From contig CAWCWN010000003.1 in NCBI GenBank assembly GCA_963799245.1, positions 2,294,001 to 2,358,000 on the forward strand: DNA of 64,000 nucleotides, given 5' to 3'. This DNA comes from CAWCWN01 sp963799245. GTDB lineage: Bacteria > Chloroflexota > Ktedonobacteria > Ktedonobacterales > Ktedonobacteraceae. Numbering within the stretch: the stretch's first letter is position 1; each line of letters starts with the position of its first letter. The translations under genes and the position numbers were made by a program. Below, in pieces: positions 17,118 to 26,223 of the stretch. The notes below the pieces were generated by a model. It was not told the DNA's origin. It worked only from the letters and a program-made list of their open reading frames with translations, and made no database searches.

Positions 17118-19793
17118 TTACGTACCTGGCAGCAGAGCGCAACTTGATGCCTGCTGCCTCACGCTAAAGGTTGTGTCCTGGCCATGCATAATGCTGGCAT
17201 AGTGCAGGGTGTTCGCGCGACTGCTGAGACAGGTTCCCGGCGCGGGCTTAACGGTAAGCTCAAGCAGGGGGTCAACACTGGCCTGGGGCTGGATCAGCAA
17301 GCTATAAGGATGCTGGCCCATGGGCGGCACATACCACGAGAGGGTTACCCGCATGCGGCAGTTTTTCGGTATGACGACCCAGCCTCCAAACATAGCGCGC
17401 CCAGGCTCATCGCTGTGTAGATTTTGTGGCGGCCCGGTGAGATCGAGCGGGTGGTCCGTCCCACTGTAAGGATCATTGATATATGAGGAGGCGAAGCCAA
17501 TCTCTACCTGTGATGAGCAGACGAGCGAGCCATCACCATAGACATTCCGGGGGCAGAGGCGGTAGCCTGATTGGGCATCCCCACAGTATGGCCTATCGGA
17601 TTGATCAAAACCATTGCCCTTGAGAAAGCGGCTATTGACAGGCACATACACGCGAATATAGTCGCGATAGGTATCGAGTCCATAGACATCACCCTTCTGT
17701 TGATAATCAAGCGTCATTTGCAGCTGATGGGTGGCCCCTCCCCTGGCATCCAGTGTGATTGTATCCCGTAGCGCTGTCGTCACATACTGTGAGGCTTTAT
17801 TCGCGCTTAGATTAGACTGAACGAGGTAGAGTCCATCGTGATTGTTAGAGCGGTCCAGAGAATCGGTCGAGCCATACGTGGCCAGTAAAGCCTCAAGTTG
17901 CGGGTTAGAGAAGTAGACCTGGAGATCCTTGCTCTTCATCGAACGCAGCATTTCATTCGCCATTGGCAGAAGCTGCGCGATGGGAAGACGTAAGGCTGTG
18001 CTCATCAAGGCCTTTGTGACTCTTTGCGTAAAGAGCTTGCGTGCCTGCTGGGGGTCTGCGACATGTTCAATGATCTCCTCGCGGCGAATGCCCCTGTTGT
18101 CCAATTGGTAGTAATGCAGGCGATTTTCAAGATTGTTCTCGCTAATAGTCTCCTTGTACTGGGGGATAGTGATGGGCCCGGTTACATGTAAGACCTGCTT
18201 GATCAAATTGGGGGTAAACATGATCACACCGTCTAATTGCCCCCCAAACTCATAGCTGTACTTCTGCATGGCGAGCCTGGCAGACGTTGGAAAATCAGCG
18301 GAGAGGTTTGAGTCACGCAGGCCAAAGTTAGGGATGGGCCACCACGCCGAGTAGGGCGCCGGGGGCCTCTGACCTATGACTTTCGCATACACTGTCATAT
18401 CGGGGGGAGACCCCTCGGCGCTATGGTCCTCCTCGTACTTGCCGATATTTTTCAGATTCAGTGGGGACATATGGCCGCCGTTCAGGACCAGATCACCAAA
18501 TTGTCCGGTGAAGCCGCCTGTTGCACGAAGTTCGGCGCTATCCATTGGTTCGATCAGGTAGGAACGCTGATGATCAACCCCGATAAGCCATCCAAACGCG
18601 CTTTTTAACTGCTGCTCCTGTCTGAGGCCGACCTCCAGGCCGGGCAGAAGCGGTAGAAGTGATGCTAACAGCTCGCGCTGCTTGCCGCTGATCGGCAAAC
18701 TGGCGAGCGATAAGCCCTGCGCATGCATATTCATATCGTGCACAAGCGGTATGATAGTGGCAATGGTTGTATTTATCTCATAAAAAGTAGCCGGAGTAAT
18801 ATAAGGTTGAAGTGAGGACGTGTTGTTACTGGCAGAGCTTTTTTGCAGAACAGGTGCCAGCGAGGGCGCAATCTTAAGCGCCATTTTGACGAGCTGTTGC
18901 GCGGCCGCCGTTGCGTCGCTCGCCAGATGGCCCAACGAGCGGGCGGTGCCAATTTGCGCCGGAAGGAGACTGGCGGCAGGGTTAATAGAGCCATCATGAT
19001 CAAGTTTAGAGCTGAGGGAGACGAAGTCAGCGTGGGCGGCATCGATCTGTACCTGGGCCTGACGCAGTTTATTTGTATCAAAGTATTTTGCCAGATTGCC
19101 GGAAGGGCCGCCGCGAAAGATGTTTTCAGCTGCCTGCAGATGGCCGATGCCGCTCTGTACCTGGCTATAGAGGATCGCTGCATTCACTACCTCAAAAATG
19201 ATCAGGACTGACGGGATGAGCAGAGCAATGATCAGCGCGATCGATAGAATTTTCCCGCTCGTCGATTTGTCGCGCAGGCTGCCAATAAGTCGTTGCTTGC
19301 AAGCCAGTGGCGCATGCCTGGGCCCCCAGGAGTGAGATGGATGGATGTCAGGTATAAATGGAGGCAGCATAGACTCCTGGGCATTGCCATTTTGGCGTGA
19401 AAGATTTTGCGCTGCGGCGAGCGGAGAGGTTGCTGCAGTGGCCTCCGCAAGCCCTGAATTATATACCAGTGTACGTGTATTGCGCAGATTTACTGTAATG
19501 CGAGGCTGGGCGGGCAGAATAGAGGTTTGCGCTTCGGCAATAGAGTTGAGTTGCTGCTCTTTCTGCTCCTGCGGCGAAGGTAAGCCAGGCTGCTGCAGCG
19601 TCTGGTCTTGCGGAATGTGCACGTGTAAACCGTTGCCGGGCAAGGCGGGCTGTTTAGCGGTCTGCACATCCGCAATAGAGCTGAGATTCTGCGCTCTTGG
19701 CTCCTCCTCCTGCAAAGATGAGTCGAAATTCTGACACGAGCGACTCTGTAGGAGTGGCGAACGAAAAAGCCTGCGAGCAGGTGGTTCTATCAT
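17118..19793 (-). CDS. DUF4012 domain membrane protein
   Basis: The 891-residue protein has a long polar, glutamine-rich cytoplasmic N-terminus (about 1-180), one membrane helix (about 190-215) and a large extracellular DUF4012 region. The diagnostic stretch RATGGFTGQFG sits near residue 420. The domain is found in actinobacterial and Chloroflexota surface proteins near glycan genes; its activity is unknown. ATG 19793 is chosen because GGAGG lies five bases upstream; the frame opens ten codons earlier. It stands alone on the minus strand, with 272 bases before the PrpD start. Confidence 0.88.
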   Translation of the reverse strand: MIEPPARRLFRSPLLQSRSCQNFDSSLQEEEPRAQNLSSIADVQTAKQPALPGNGLHVHIPQDQTLQQPGLPSPQEQKEQQLNSIAEAQTSILPAQPRITVNLRNTRTLVYNSGLAEATAATSPLAAAQNLSRQNGNAQESMLPPFIPDIHPSHSWGPRHAPLACKQRLIGSLRDKSTSGKILSIALIIALLIPSVLIIFEVVNAAILYSQVQSGIGHLQAAENIFRGGPSGNLAKYFDTNKLRQAQVQIDAAHADFVSLSSKLDHDGSINPAASLLPAQIGTARSLGHLASDATAAAQQLVKMALKIAPSLAPVLQKSSASNNTSSLQPYITPATFYEINTTIATIIPLVHDMNMHAQGLSLASLPISGKQRELLASLLPLLPGLEVGLRQEQQLKSAFGWLIGVDHQRSYLIEPMDSAELRATGGFTGQFGDLVLNGGHMSPLNLKNIGKYEEDHSAEGSPPDMTVYAKVIGQRPPAPYSAWWPIPNFGLRDSNLSADFPTSARLAMQKYSYEFGGQLDGVIMFTPNLIKQVLHVTGPITIPQYKETISENNLENRLHYYQLDNRGIRREEIIEHVADPQQARKLFTQRVTKALMSTALRLPIAQLLPMANEMLRSMKSKDLQVYFSNPQLEALLATYGSTDSLDRSNNHDGLYLVQSNLSANKASQYVTTALRDTITLDARGGATHQLQMTLDYQQKGDVYGLDTYRDYIRVYVPVNSRFLKGNGFDQSDRPYCGDAQSGYRLCPRNVYGDGSLVCSSQVEIGFASSYINDPYSGTDHPLDLTGPPQNLHSDEPGRAMFGGWVVIPKNCRMRVTLSWYVPPMGQHPYSLLIQPQASVDPLLELTVKPAPGTCLSSRANTLHYASIMHGQDTTFSVRQQASSCALLPGT

Positions 19794-20385
19794 TAAAGCC
19801 TCCAGGGAGACGGTAAAAATCAATATGATAAAAATGGTGCGAAAATAGTAGCATGAACCCCCTATACTAGTATATCCACGACGCGTTAACCCGGCGTTAA
19901 TCTATTGTTAAGCATAGTGCTCCTGTCGCGATTGTCCGGCAAGTTGCGCAGGTTGGGCGTAAAATATATAGTCAACGACTACTTACTCGCTACGACTATT
20001 CACCTTATGCAAATAAGTATCGGCAGTGAGCGGGGCTTTTTGTACTCTGCCGGAGATCTCCCCCCTCACCTATAAATAACTTGAGCTTGGAGAAGAAAGT
20101 AACGCAGCGGGCCTCCTCGGCCAAGAAGTAACATGAAGCGGGGCGACAATTTTACCTCTTCACGAACAGCATCCCGCTGGCCGCGAGCAGAGCGCTGCCG
20201 CGCCAAAAACCAGCTGATAGGCGAGCAGCAGAGTGCTGAGCAGCATGAGCAGACCGCCAATGATAGCCTGGCGGCGCCTTTTGGTGTTGCGGGGATAGCG
20301 TGGTGTAAACCTCCCGCCAGGTGGTACCAAGGGGGCTAGCGCGTGCAAGCAATCCTGGATAGTCTGATTTTGTAGAGCGCCGCCC
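19794..20385. other. Intergenic region between DUF4012 gene and Fur-like regulator
   Basis: About 590 bases, AT-rich near 19830-20000, which probably holds the promoter of the minus-strand DUF4012 gene. A minus-strand frame at 20160-20405 (81 codons, GTG start) contains one hydrophobic stretch but overlaps the fur promoter and has no good ribosome site. I see no supported gene. Confidence 0.5.
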
Positions 20386-20415
20386 TTGACAGGGAGAGCT
20401 AACACTGGCTATACT
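20386..20415 (+). promoter_or_regulatory. Sigma-70-type promoter of the Fur-like regulator
   Basis: TTGACA at 20386-20391 and TATACT at 20410-20415 are separated by 18 bases. The predicted start lies near 20422, just upstream of a palindromic operator. This is the best consensus promoter I find in the window. Confidence 0.7.
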
Positions 20416-20429
20416 ATCTAAAGAAAGGA

Positions 20430-20448
20430 AATGAGAATAATTCTCATT
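20430..20448. promoter_or_regulatory. Fur-box-like operator (19-bp perfect palindrome)
   Basis: AATGAGAATAATTCTCATT is a perfect inverted repeat about a central A. Its core has the 7-1-7 layout of Fur-superfamily boxes (TGAnAAT-N-ATTnTCA). It lies between the promoter and the Fur-like start codon, so the regulator probably represses itself and the downstream transporter. Confidence 0.75.
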
Positions 20449-20464
20449 ATTAGGTTAGCCTAAT

Positions 20465-20869
20465 ATGAAGGCAAGTTTGAATGTGAACGCACAGGCGGTG
20501 TTGGACGCGGTACGTTCAGCGCATGATCATCCAACAGCGCTTGAGATATACGAGGCGGTCAAGCTGCAGCGACCTCACATTGGGTTAGCCAGCGTTTATC
20601 GCATCTTGCATACTCTTGTCGAGAATGACTACATCAGCGAGGTGGCCCTGGGGGATGAGAGCTGCCGTTATGACGGGAGAACTTTACGTCATGACCATGC
20701 ACTGTGTCGCTCTTGTAGTAGACTTCTTGATGTGCCTGTTGATGTAGCCCTCACGCCACACGCACTGGCGGAGGCTGCACGAGCGGTGGGGATGACCCTG
20801 GAAGCGCACGAGGTGCGCCTGTACGGCATTTGCGCCGCGTGTCAGGAGCGCCGGGCGACAGAACAATGA
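20465..20869 (+). CDS. Fur family metalloregulator (PerR/Fur-like)
   Basis: The 134-residue protein has a winged-helix DNA-binding half (HPTALEIYEAV, GLASVYRILHTLVE) and a dimerisation half with metal ligands HDHALC. Its structural zinc pairs are CRSC near 80 and CAAC near 125. Which metal or signal it senses cannot be read from sequence. A palindromic operator sits directly upstream and a VIT-type transporter starts 30 bases downstream, pointing to iron or manganese homeostasis. There is no strong ribosome site before the ATG, only TTAGCC-TAAT. Confidence 0.9.
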   Translation: MKASLNVNAQAVLDAVRSAHDHPTALEIYEAVKLQRPHIGLASVYRILHTLVENDYISEVALGDESCRYDGRTLRHDHALCRSCSRLLDVPVDVALTPHALAEAARAVGMTLEAHEVRLYGICAACQERRATEQ

Positions 20870-20899
20870 ACTGCATTTACCCTAACAGGAGAATATATA

Positions 20900-21517
20900 A
20901 TGTCATCAGGACAAGAACCAAATGCTATCCAGCCAGGGACTGTCGTCAATTACGCACCCGGCGAGGAGCAGAAAGAATTGGAGCAAACGCCCAAGACTGT
21001 CGGGGGGCAGGTCGCCGAACTATTTCATGCTGCTACTTCTGACGATGAGGGCTCGCGTCAGTTTCTGCTGCGTGTTGTTCAGCCAGGCCTGGCGGGCCTC
21101 ATGGACGGATCCGTCTCCACACTGGCCCCCATCTTTGCCACAGCCTTTGCCACGCATCACTCGTTTACCGCTTTCCTTGTCGGCATTGCCTCGGCAACAG
21201 GCGCCGGGATCAGCATGGCCTTCTCAGAGGCGCTCTCTGACAACGGTGAGCTTACGGGAAGAGGAAGACCGGTCGTACGTGGGACCATTACGGGTTTGAT
21301 GACCTTCATCGGGGGCGCGCTGCACACGCTTCCTTTTCTGATCAGCAACCTGACAATTGCTCTTGCCGCCGCCTACGTCGTCGTTGGAGTCGAGCTGATC
21401 CTTATCGCGGCTATTCGTCACCGCTACTTTGGCACAAGCTGGTGGCTCTCCATGGTTCAGGTTGTAGGGAGCGGCGTGCTCGTCTTTGCTGCAGCGCTCA
21501 TTTTTGGTAACGCGTGA
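20900..21517 (+). CDS. VIT1/CCC1-type metal transporter family protein
   Basis: The 205-residue protein has a polar N-terminal third and four to five membrane helices. QPGLAGLMDGSVSTLAP, GIASATGAGISMAFSEALSD and GALHTLPFL resemble the vacuolar iron transporter family, which moves Fe2+ or Mn2+ across membranes. The short acidic N-terminus (about 1-50) may be a soluble metal-binding or docking part. AGGAGAA precedes the ATG. It is co-oriented with and close to the Fur-like gene, so metal-dependent control through the shared operator is likely. Confidence 0.82.
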   Translation: MSSGQEPNAIQPGTVVNYAPGEEQKELEQTPKTVGGQVAELFHAATSDDEGSRQFLLRVVQPGLAGLMDGSVSTLAPIFATAFATHHSFTAFLVGIASATGAGISMAFSEALSDNGELTGRGRPVVRGTITGLMTFIGGALHTLPFLISNLTIALAAAYVVVGVELILIAAIRHRYFGTSWWLSMVQVVGSGVLVFAAALIFGNA

Positions 21518-21549
21518 GTTTCTCGTAAGCGGTTTCACCAGGCGGGAAC

Positions 21550-21846
21550 TCAGGTGTGACTGCGGAAAATGCCTCTTTTGTTCTGCCGGGGGGCACCTCC
21601 TGCGATATGCGTCCCTATATGCAAAGGGGAGGGCGGAAATGACGCAGGTGTTGTAGGCATAGGGGCTACTCCCTGAGGGTTGCAATTCGCGCAGACAGAA
21701 GTCAGCACCCTGCTATAGGCCTTACGTTGCAGCTGCACATGCCGGCCGCAAATAGGTTTTCCACAGCGCGTGCATGTCTGAACTTCCAGTGCCTTTAGAG
21801 GCGCCTGGCAGATGGCGCATGTGATATGTGTCTTGTCAAGCCGCAT
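21550..21846 (-). CDS. Small B-box/zinc-ribbon-like protein
   Basis: The 98-residue protein has three Cys pairs and a His in the N-terminal half: CAIC, CTRC, CGRHV and CANC. This is compatible with two zinc sites of the B-box/ribbon kind. The C-terminal half is proline-rich and probably disordered. AAGGAG lies nine bases upstream of ATG. I do not recognise a named family; nucleic-acid or protein binding is possible. It converges with the transporter, 32 bases from stop to stop. Confidence 0.6.
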   Translation of the reverse strand: MRLDKTHITCAICQAPLKALEVQTCTRCGKPICGRHVQLQRKAYSRVLTSVCANCNPQGVAPMPTTPASFPPSPLHIGTHIAGGAPRQNKRGIFRSHT

Positions 21847-22030
21847 TGTCCACTACTCCTTAAGCAAATGCTCCCTGGTAGGGGCCTGAAAATGCGGGAG
21901 GGCACCGGCTAATGCCTATTCATGTAGACCTCTCGTAACGTTCCCACCTAAATATTAGCACGCCCTAATAGTTTCGTCAACCTGGATGGCAAGCGCGCCC
22001 TGCATTTCCGGCGTACAACATACAACCGCA

Positions 22031-22360
22031 TTACCCTGCGCTGGAGTTCAGGCGTTCTGCCAGGATGGTGCCAAGTTCCTGTATGGTTTCTGGATGCATC
22101 TGCTGGCCATTATTTTGAGTAAATAGCGCCTGAGCTTTCTGGTAGACCTGCATCCCCATTGGATTGGCATTAGCGAGCCTCGTGGCGAGATAGAGGCTGC
22201 TTATCTCGGCGGTGCTCAGGTGCGATGTAAGCAGTCGCACTATCTCCCGCGGGGAGATTTTGCCCTCAATATTCGCTTCGTTGTGTGTCGCGTTTGTCTT
22301 GCCTGGCTCAACCCGGTCTTCTGCGCCGGGTTGTTGCGCAGGGTTATCACATTCTGTCAT
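22031..22360 (-). CDS. Orphan soluble protein, 109 residues
   Basis: I do not recognise the family. The N-terminal 30 residues are polar and probably disordered. The rest is predicted helical, with ISPREIVRLLTSHLSTAEISSL and a C-terminal HPETIQELGTILAERL. There are no membrane segments and no metal motif. AGGA precedes the ATG at 22360. It is on the minus strand between two other small genes, with no operon partner. Confidence 0.55.
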   Translation of the reverse strand: MTECDNPAQQPGAEDRVEPGKTNATHNEANIEGKISPREIVRLLTSHLSTAEISSLYLATRLANANPMGMQVYQKAQALFTQNNGQQMHPETIQELGTILAERLNSSAG

Positions 22361-22529
22361 TATTCCTGCTCGTTTCCATTTTTCAGTTTCACATTGATAC
22401 TGCAGGCCCGAGTAGTTGAAAGGCTAGCCGATTGCTTGCGGCTAGCCACCAGTGAAAGTAAGAGCGAACGCCGACTGTCAGCTCGAGTTCGCTCGAATAG
22501 GCCCTCGGCGGGAAGGGAAACGTGCCCTG

Positions 22530-22632
22530 TTACTGATCCCGGCGTAAAGAGCTAAAGCTCTACCGCTACTGCACCTTGCCAGAAAGGCATAGCGAAAGAA
22601 GAAGGTTTAGAAACTAATGCCGGGATCAGTAA
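22530..22632. repeat. Inverted repeat with 14-bp arms and internal hairpin
   Basis: TTACTGATCCCGGC at 22530-22543 is the exact reverse complement of 22619-22632. The 75-base interval contains a second short palindrome, AGAGCT-AA-AGCTCT, at 22548-22561. It could be a small structured RNA, a tiny mobile-element relic or a terminator region for the minus-strand peptide gene. No T-run follows either arm. Confidence 0.55.
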
Positions 22633-22653
22633 GAGAGAATAACCGTATGCTTG

Positions 22654-22818
22654 TTAATTAGGGCTGACGTGCTTGGCGTTGGGACTGATGTGTTTGGCGT
22701 TGGGACTGATGTGTTTGGCGCTGGGGGTAACATCTTTTGCCTGAGTAATCACGGGAGATGCCGAAAGCAGCGTCACGACGAGAGAGAGACAGGCAAACGA
22801 GATGAACCACTTTTTCAT
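22654..22818 (-). CDS. Small secreted peptide with tandem heptapeptide repeat
   Basis: The frame encodes 54 residues. MKKW and a hydrophobic core (residues 5-22) form a classical signal peptide with a likely cleavage site after ITQA (27). The predicted mature part is only 27 residues and contains three tandem copies of AKH[IV]SPN. The repeat is visible in DNA as 21-base units. AAAGGA lies nine bases upstream of the ATG, which supports translation. Cys occurs only in the signal region. No protease, transporter or modifying enzyme is adjacent. I do not recognise a family; signal, adhesive or metal-binding (repeated His) roles are all possible. Confidence 0.62.
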   Translation of the reverse strand: MKKWFISFACLSLVVTLLSASPVITQAKDVTPSAKHISPNAKHISPNAKHVSPN

Positions 22819-23337
22819 AGGAATACGTCCTTTCTTCTAATAGCGGATAATAGCGGAGAATATTTGTATTGACTCATGCTTGCTATTAGATGGGCTTATA
22901 TTATATTAAAGTGACCTGGCATGTCAAGACATGTATTCACTTAACAGGAAATAATGAAGCTTTGTAACATTCTTGAAGCCATATAAACAGTATTAAGTCA
23001 AAGCATCGAACTTAAACATCGAATTGTTTACTTCTCACTTTTAATAAGGTACAATTCAATTGTTGCTGAGATTACGCCTTATTGTGGAAAGAATCCACTT
23101 TCCAGCAAAAGGCAATCTTCTATGGCAGCTTCTCATTCGCATAGACATGATGACCACCTTATATCCTTGAGAAAAGTTGTTCAAGCAGGCATCCGGATAT
23201 AGTCGTAGTAATAGTAACTACTTGGTTGATCAGATTAATCAGCCACTTTCGACGGAGAGCAAGGAGAAGCTCTGGTTCTTATTGTCTTGTCGGCTTCTAA
23301 TCAGGAAACCACACAAGTTAATGCAAGGGAGGTGCTC
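22819..23337. other. AT-rich intergenic region
   Basis: About 520 bases, clearly more AT-rich than the surroundings around 22850-23080. It lies between divergent genes, the secreted peptide (minus) and the interrupted membrane-protein gene (plus), so it should hold both promoters. I see no further supported gene. GGGAGG just before 23338 is the ribosome site of the plus-strand gene. Confidence 0.5.
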
Positions 23338-23788
23338 ATGTTCGGTTCTAACGTTCTGGAGGTAGCTAGCGGCCTTGTTTTTGTTTATATGCTCTTGAGC
23401 TTGCTCTGCTCAACCATTAACGAACAGGTCATTGCTCGTTTCTTTGCTTTACGCGCAAAAAACCTAGAGGCTGGCATCACAAATATGCTGGCCAACTCAC
23501 AAGGGGATACATTGGTTCAACAATTTTATGAAAACCCCCTTATCAAGGGACTATCTCAGAATGCGGGATCTGGCAAAGCGCGTAAACCGTCCTACATCCC
23601 TGCAGATATCTTCGCACTCGCATTAATGGATATCGTTCAACCTTACAAAAATGACCTCGGCGCGGTAAACCGTCCCATTCCAGAGACTCTTGCGTTGCTC
23701 ATAAAACAGGCTCAGGGTTCACCAGACGCACCAGCGATAGTACTGGCTAGTATAGAACAATGGTTTAACGACACGATGGATCGTGCTA

Positions 23789-25087
23789 GTACACTGAGGC
23801 GTAAATAGTTCCATAGTTTAAGCCCTCAAAGCCTTTCCCTGATAGGTCCATTTGAACGGCTTGGCCATCGTGTGATTGTAATACTCGATGAAGGCCAAGA
23901 CCTTGGCTTGTAACTGCTCGACACTCGTGAAAGAGCCACGCTTGAGTAACTTGCGGACCAGAATACTGAGCCAGATTTCAATTTGGTTGAGCCAGGAGCT
24001 GTGCTTTGGCGTGTAATGGAACACGATTTGATGCGTGGGATCACTCAAAAATGCTGCGCGACTGGTCATGGAGGCAAGAATCCCGCTTTCGCCTTTGACG
24101 CCCAAATCCGCATCAATGCCACTGCGCTCTGCGACGAAGCGGACCAGCGTTTCGGACTGATGGATGTTGAGATTGTCACAGACAACATGCCAACGGGTCG
24201 CCTTAGGATCAGTGGCCACCACCGCCTGGACATGGGCCAGGAAATCTGCCTCGGTCCTCGTGGGTCCAGCATGTGGAGCCACCACCTTTCCTGTCACCAC
24301 ATCTCGACTGACAATGAAGGCGCGTGTGCCATGGCGAATATACTCAAACTCACGTCGCTCCACTTTTCCAGGCGCCAGCGGCAATCCCGGCTGCTTGCGC
24401 TCCAGTGCCTGGACACCGGTCAGTTCATCCGTACTCATGGTCCGTTCTCCTTGTTTGGCCAGATCGGGAGCCTGTCGATAGACCTGACAGATCTCCCCAA
24501 TCGTTTCTTCCCGCCGCGGATCAGCCGGAGGGGTTAACCAATAGCGGATCAGATGCGGTTGGAGATCCCTTTTTTTAACACCCGAGCGGCATGCCGTGCA
24601 GAGATGCTGGGCACAATCCCACGGCGCATCACTTCGTCGGCGATTTCCTGGCCCGTCCAGTGGCTGATCGGACGTTCTTTCGGTTGCTCGCAAGCCAGGG
24701 CAACCATCTGGCAGGTTTGCTCTGCGGTGATCTCCGAAGGCCTTCCTGGGCGTTGGACATCGGTGAGCCGTTCGCTCACGGCAAGTTCTTCCAGCGAGAC
24801 TGCTTGCAAACCAATCCAGCGCATCCGCCAACTGCGAACGGTATCCACACTAACGCCCACCGCTCTGGCGATCTGGCTATTATTCTGGCCTTCTGCTGCT
24901 GCTAGGATCATTCGTCCTCGCTGTGCCACTTGCTGGGGGGTACTATGTCGGCGCACCAGCGCTTCCAGCTCCCTTTGTTCCTGTTCACTCAACATCAACG
25001 CTTCCGGTTTGGGGCCACGCATGCTCTCTGTCCTCCTTTGTTCTGCTGGCCCTATTTTACTCCAGAACTATTTCAGCCGCAATGTAC
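23789..25087 (-). mobile_element. IS630-family insertion sequence
   Basis: The 1299-base element lies in a CTAG target with TA duplicated on both sides (23787-23788 and 25088-25089). Its terminal inverted repeats start GTACACTGAGGCG and GTACATTGCGGCT and continue with a shared AAATAGTTC. Both TIRs and the transposase frame junction are intact, so it may still be mobile. Confidence 0.88.
23818..25022 (-). CDS. IS630-family transposase, two frames joined by -1 frameshift
   Basis: The first frame (25022 to 24549, 157 residues) supplies the helix-turn-helix part, NSQIARAVGVSVDTVRSWR. The second frame, down to 23818, supplies the DDE catalytic part: HVVCDNLNIHQSE with the second Asp, and TPKHSSWLNQIEIW with the Glu. 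They overlap at an A7-G run (24570-24576 on the plus strand is T7), where a -1 slip gives a continuous protein. This is the known expression mode of many IS630 elements. Confidence 0.88.
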
Positions 25088-25722
25088 TAGCGGCTGGTAC
25101 AAGCGGAGAGTCCAACTGATCATCTTTTTCCTGGGACTCGTCATTATTGTTGGACTGAACATTGACACCATTTCCATAATTACCAGCCTCTCAAACGATA
25201 CAGTGATACGCGCCACCATTGTTTCCGCGGCCCAGGGGGCCGCTAATTCCACATCCAACACGGGCCTGGCGGCGCTACAGAAAAGCATCGAGCAAATTCA
25301 ACCCGTCGTTGGCTGGTCTACCTCTACTTTACCTGCAGATTTTTGGGGCTGGCTATTAAAAGTCGCCGGGTTGCTAGCAACGACATTTGCCGTATCCCTG
25401 GGTGCGCCGTTCTGGTTCGATGTGCTTAACAAATTTATGTCGTACCGCTCATCTGGCCCTCCCCCACAAACGAACGCAGCATCCGCTGGGTCGACCGGCA
25501 CTATATTACAATTTGTAGCAGGTACCAGCGCATCACCCAAGATCATTGTGCAACCGGTAGTTAGCACTGGCGGATCAACTGACGCCATCGGAGAGGCTAA
25601 TGTCTGAGCATCCCAGTCCTCTCCTTTTACGTGTTCAGGCTGAGCTAGTTTCGATGTTCTCGCAGGAGGCTTGCATGCAGAAAATCAGCCAAGGTATGCC
25701 AGGCACAAAAGTAGGGTAGTGG

Positions 25723-26103
25723 TTAGGTTGTAAGTGATAGGTCCAAATTGTATTCAATAATGAACCACTTGGTGAAGAGATAATGGCAGAGGTCTTCTCC
25801 CCTTCCGAATAGACGGGCTTTTTTTTTGATCCAGGTAAGCTGTGTCGTCAACTTCCCGATCTCTGCATCTAACCCTTCCCGCTCTTTCTCCCAGGTTCCC
25901 TCTTTTGTTGCCTGCTCTTGTGCCGACCTCTCGTCGAAGATCCCTGGTAACGCTGAGAGCGCCTGATCTCGCCAGCGTGAGATCACATTGACATGCGTGG
26001 CGTATGCTGAGGCAATCTGCGAGAGCGATTTTTCTTCTCTCAAGCTTTCCCTCACCACTTTGGCTTTAAACTCGGCCGTGTAGTTCTTTCTGATGATTGA
26101 CAT
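25723..26103 (-). pseudogene. IS3-family OrfA-like remnant
   Basis: The protein starts MSIIRKNYTAEFKAKVV and has the OrfA helix-turn-helix (LSQIASAYATHVNVISRW) and leucine-zipper-like coil, as in IS3-type elements. The C-terminal end, from about residue 96, is unlike the family, and no integrase-core OrfB follows downstream, so it is an orphan. GAAGGAGGGAAG precedes ATG 26103, a strong ribosome site. It probably lacks transposition activity but could still make a DNA-binding protein. Confidence 0.75.
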
Positions 26104-26223
26104 CTTCCCTCCTTCCCCCTTCGACAGCCACATTTTGTGTCTTAATTTATGGGACCATTATATTTTCCAACACTCGTCAGCTATACTCGTCTTATACGGA
26201 ACGATAGGATCAGGAAGGAAAAG

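Larger units (their letters stand above)
23338..25607 (+). pseudogene. Membrane-associated protein gene split by an IS630 insertion
   Basis: Two halves, 23338-23788 and 25090-25607, read as one 322-residue protein if the IS and one TA are removed. An N-terminal membrane helix (VFVYMLLSLLCSTINEQVIARFF) follows the start, and SGWYKRR with a membrane helix begins the second half; another helix and a proline/serine-rich tail follow. The join falls in codons for DRA-SGW, fully in frame, so inactivation is recent. The start ATG 23338 has GGGAGG six bases upstream. Function is unknown. Confidence 0.82.

Noticed and set aside
20160..20405. 81-residue minus-strand ORF with one hydrophobic segment
   Set aside because: It overlaps the Fur promoter, starts at GTG with no ribosome site, and has no family resemblance.
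22670..22740. Short CRISPR-like repeat array
   Set aside because: The 21-base units are contiguous, encode a peptide repeat and have no spacers; no cas gene is in the window.
22651..22872. Plus-strand ORF rich in GTDVFGVG repeats
   Set aside because: The repeat is better explained by the minus-strand secreted peptide, which has a signal peptide and a ribosome site.
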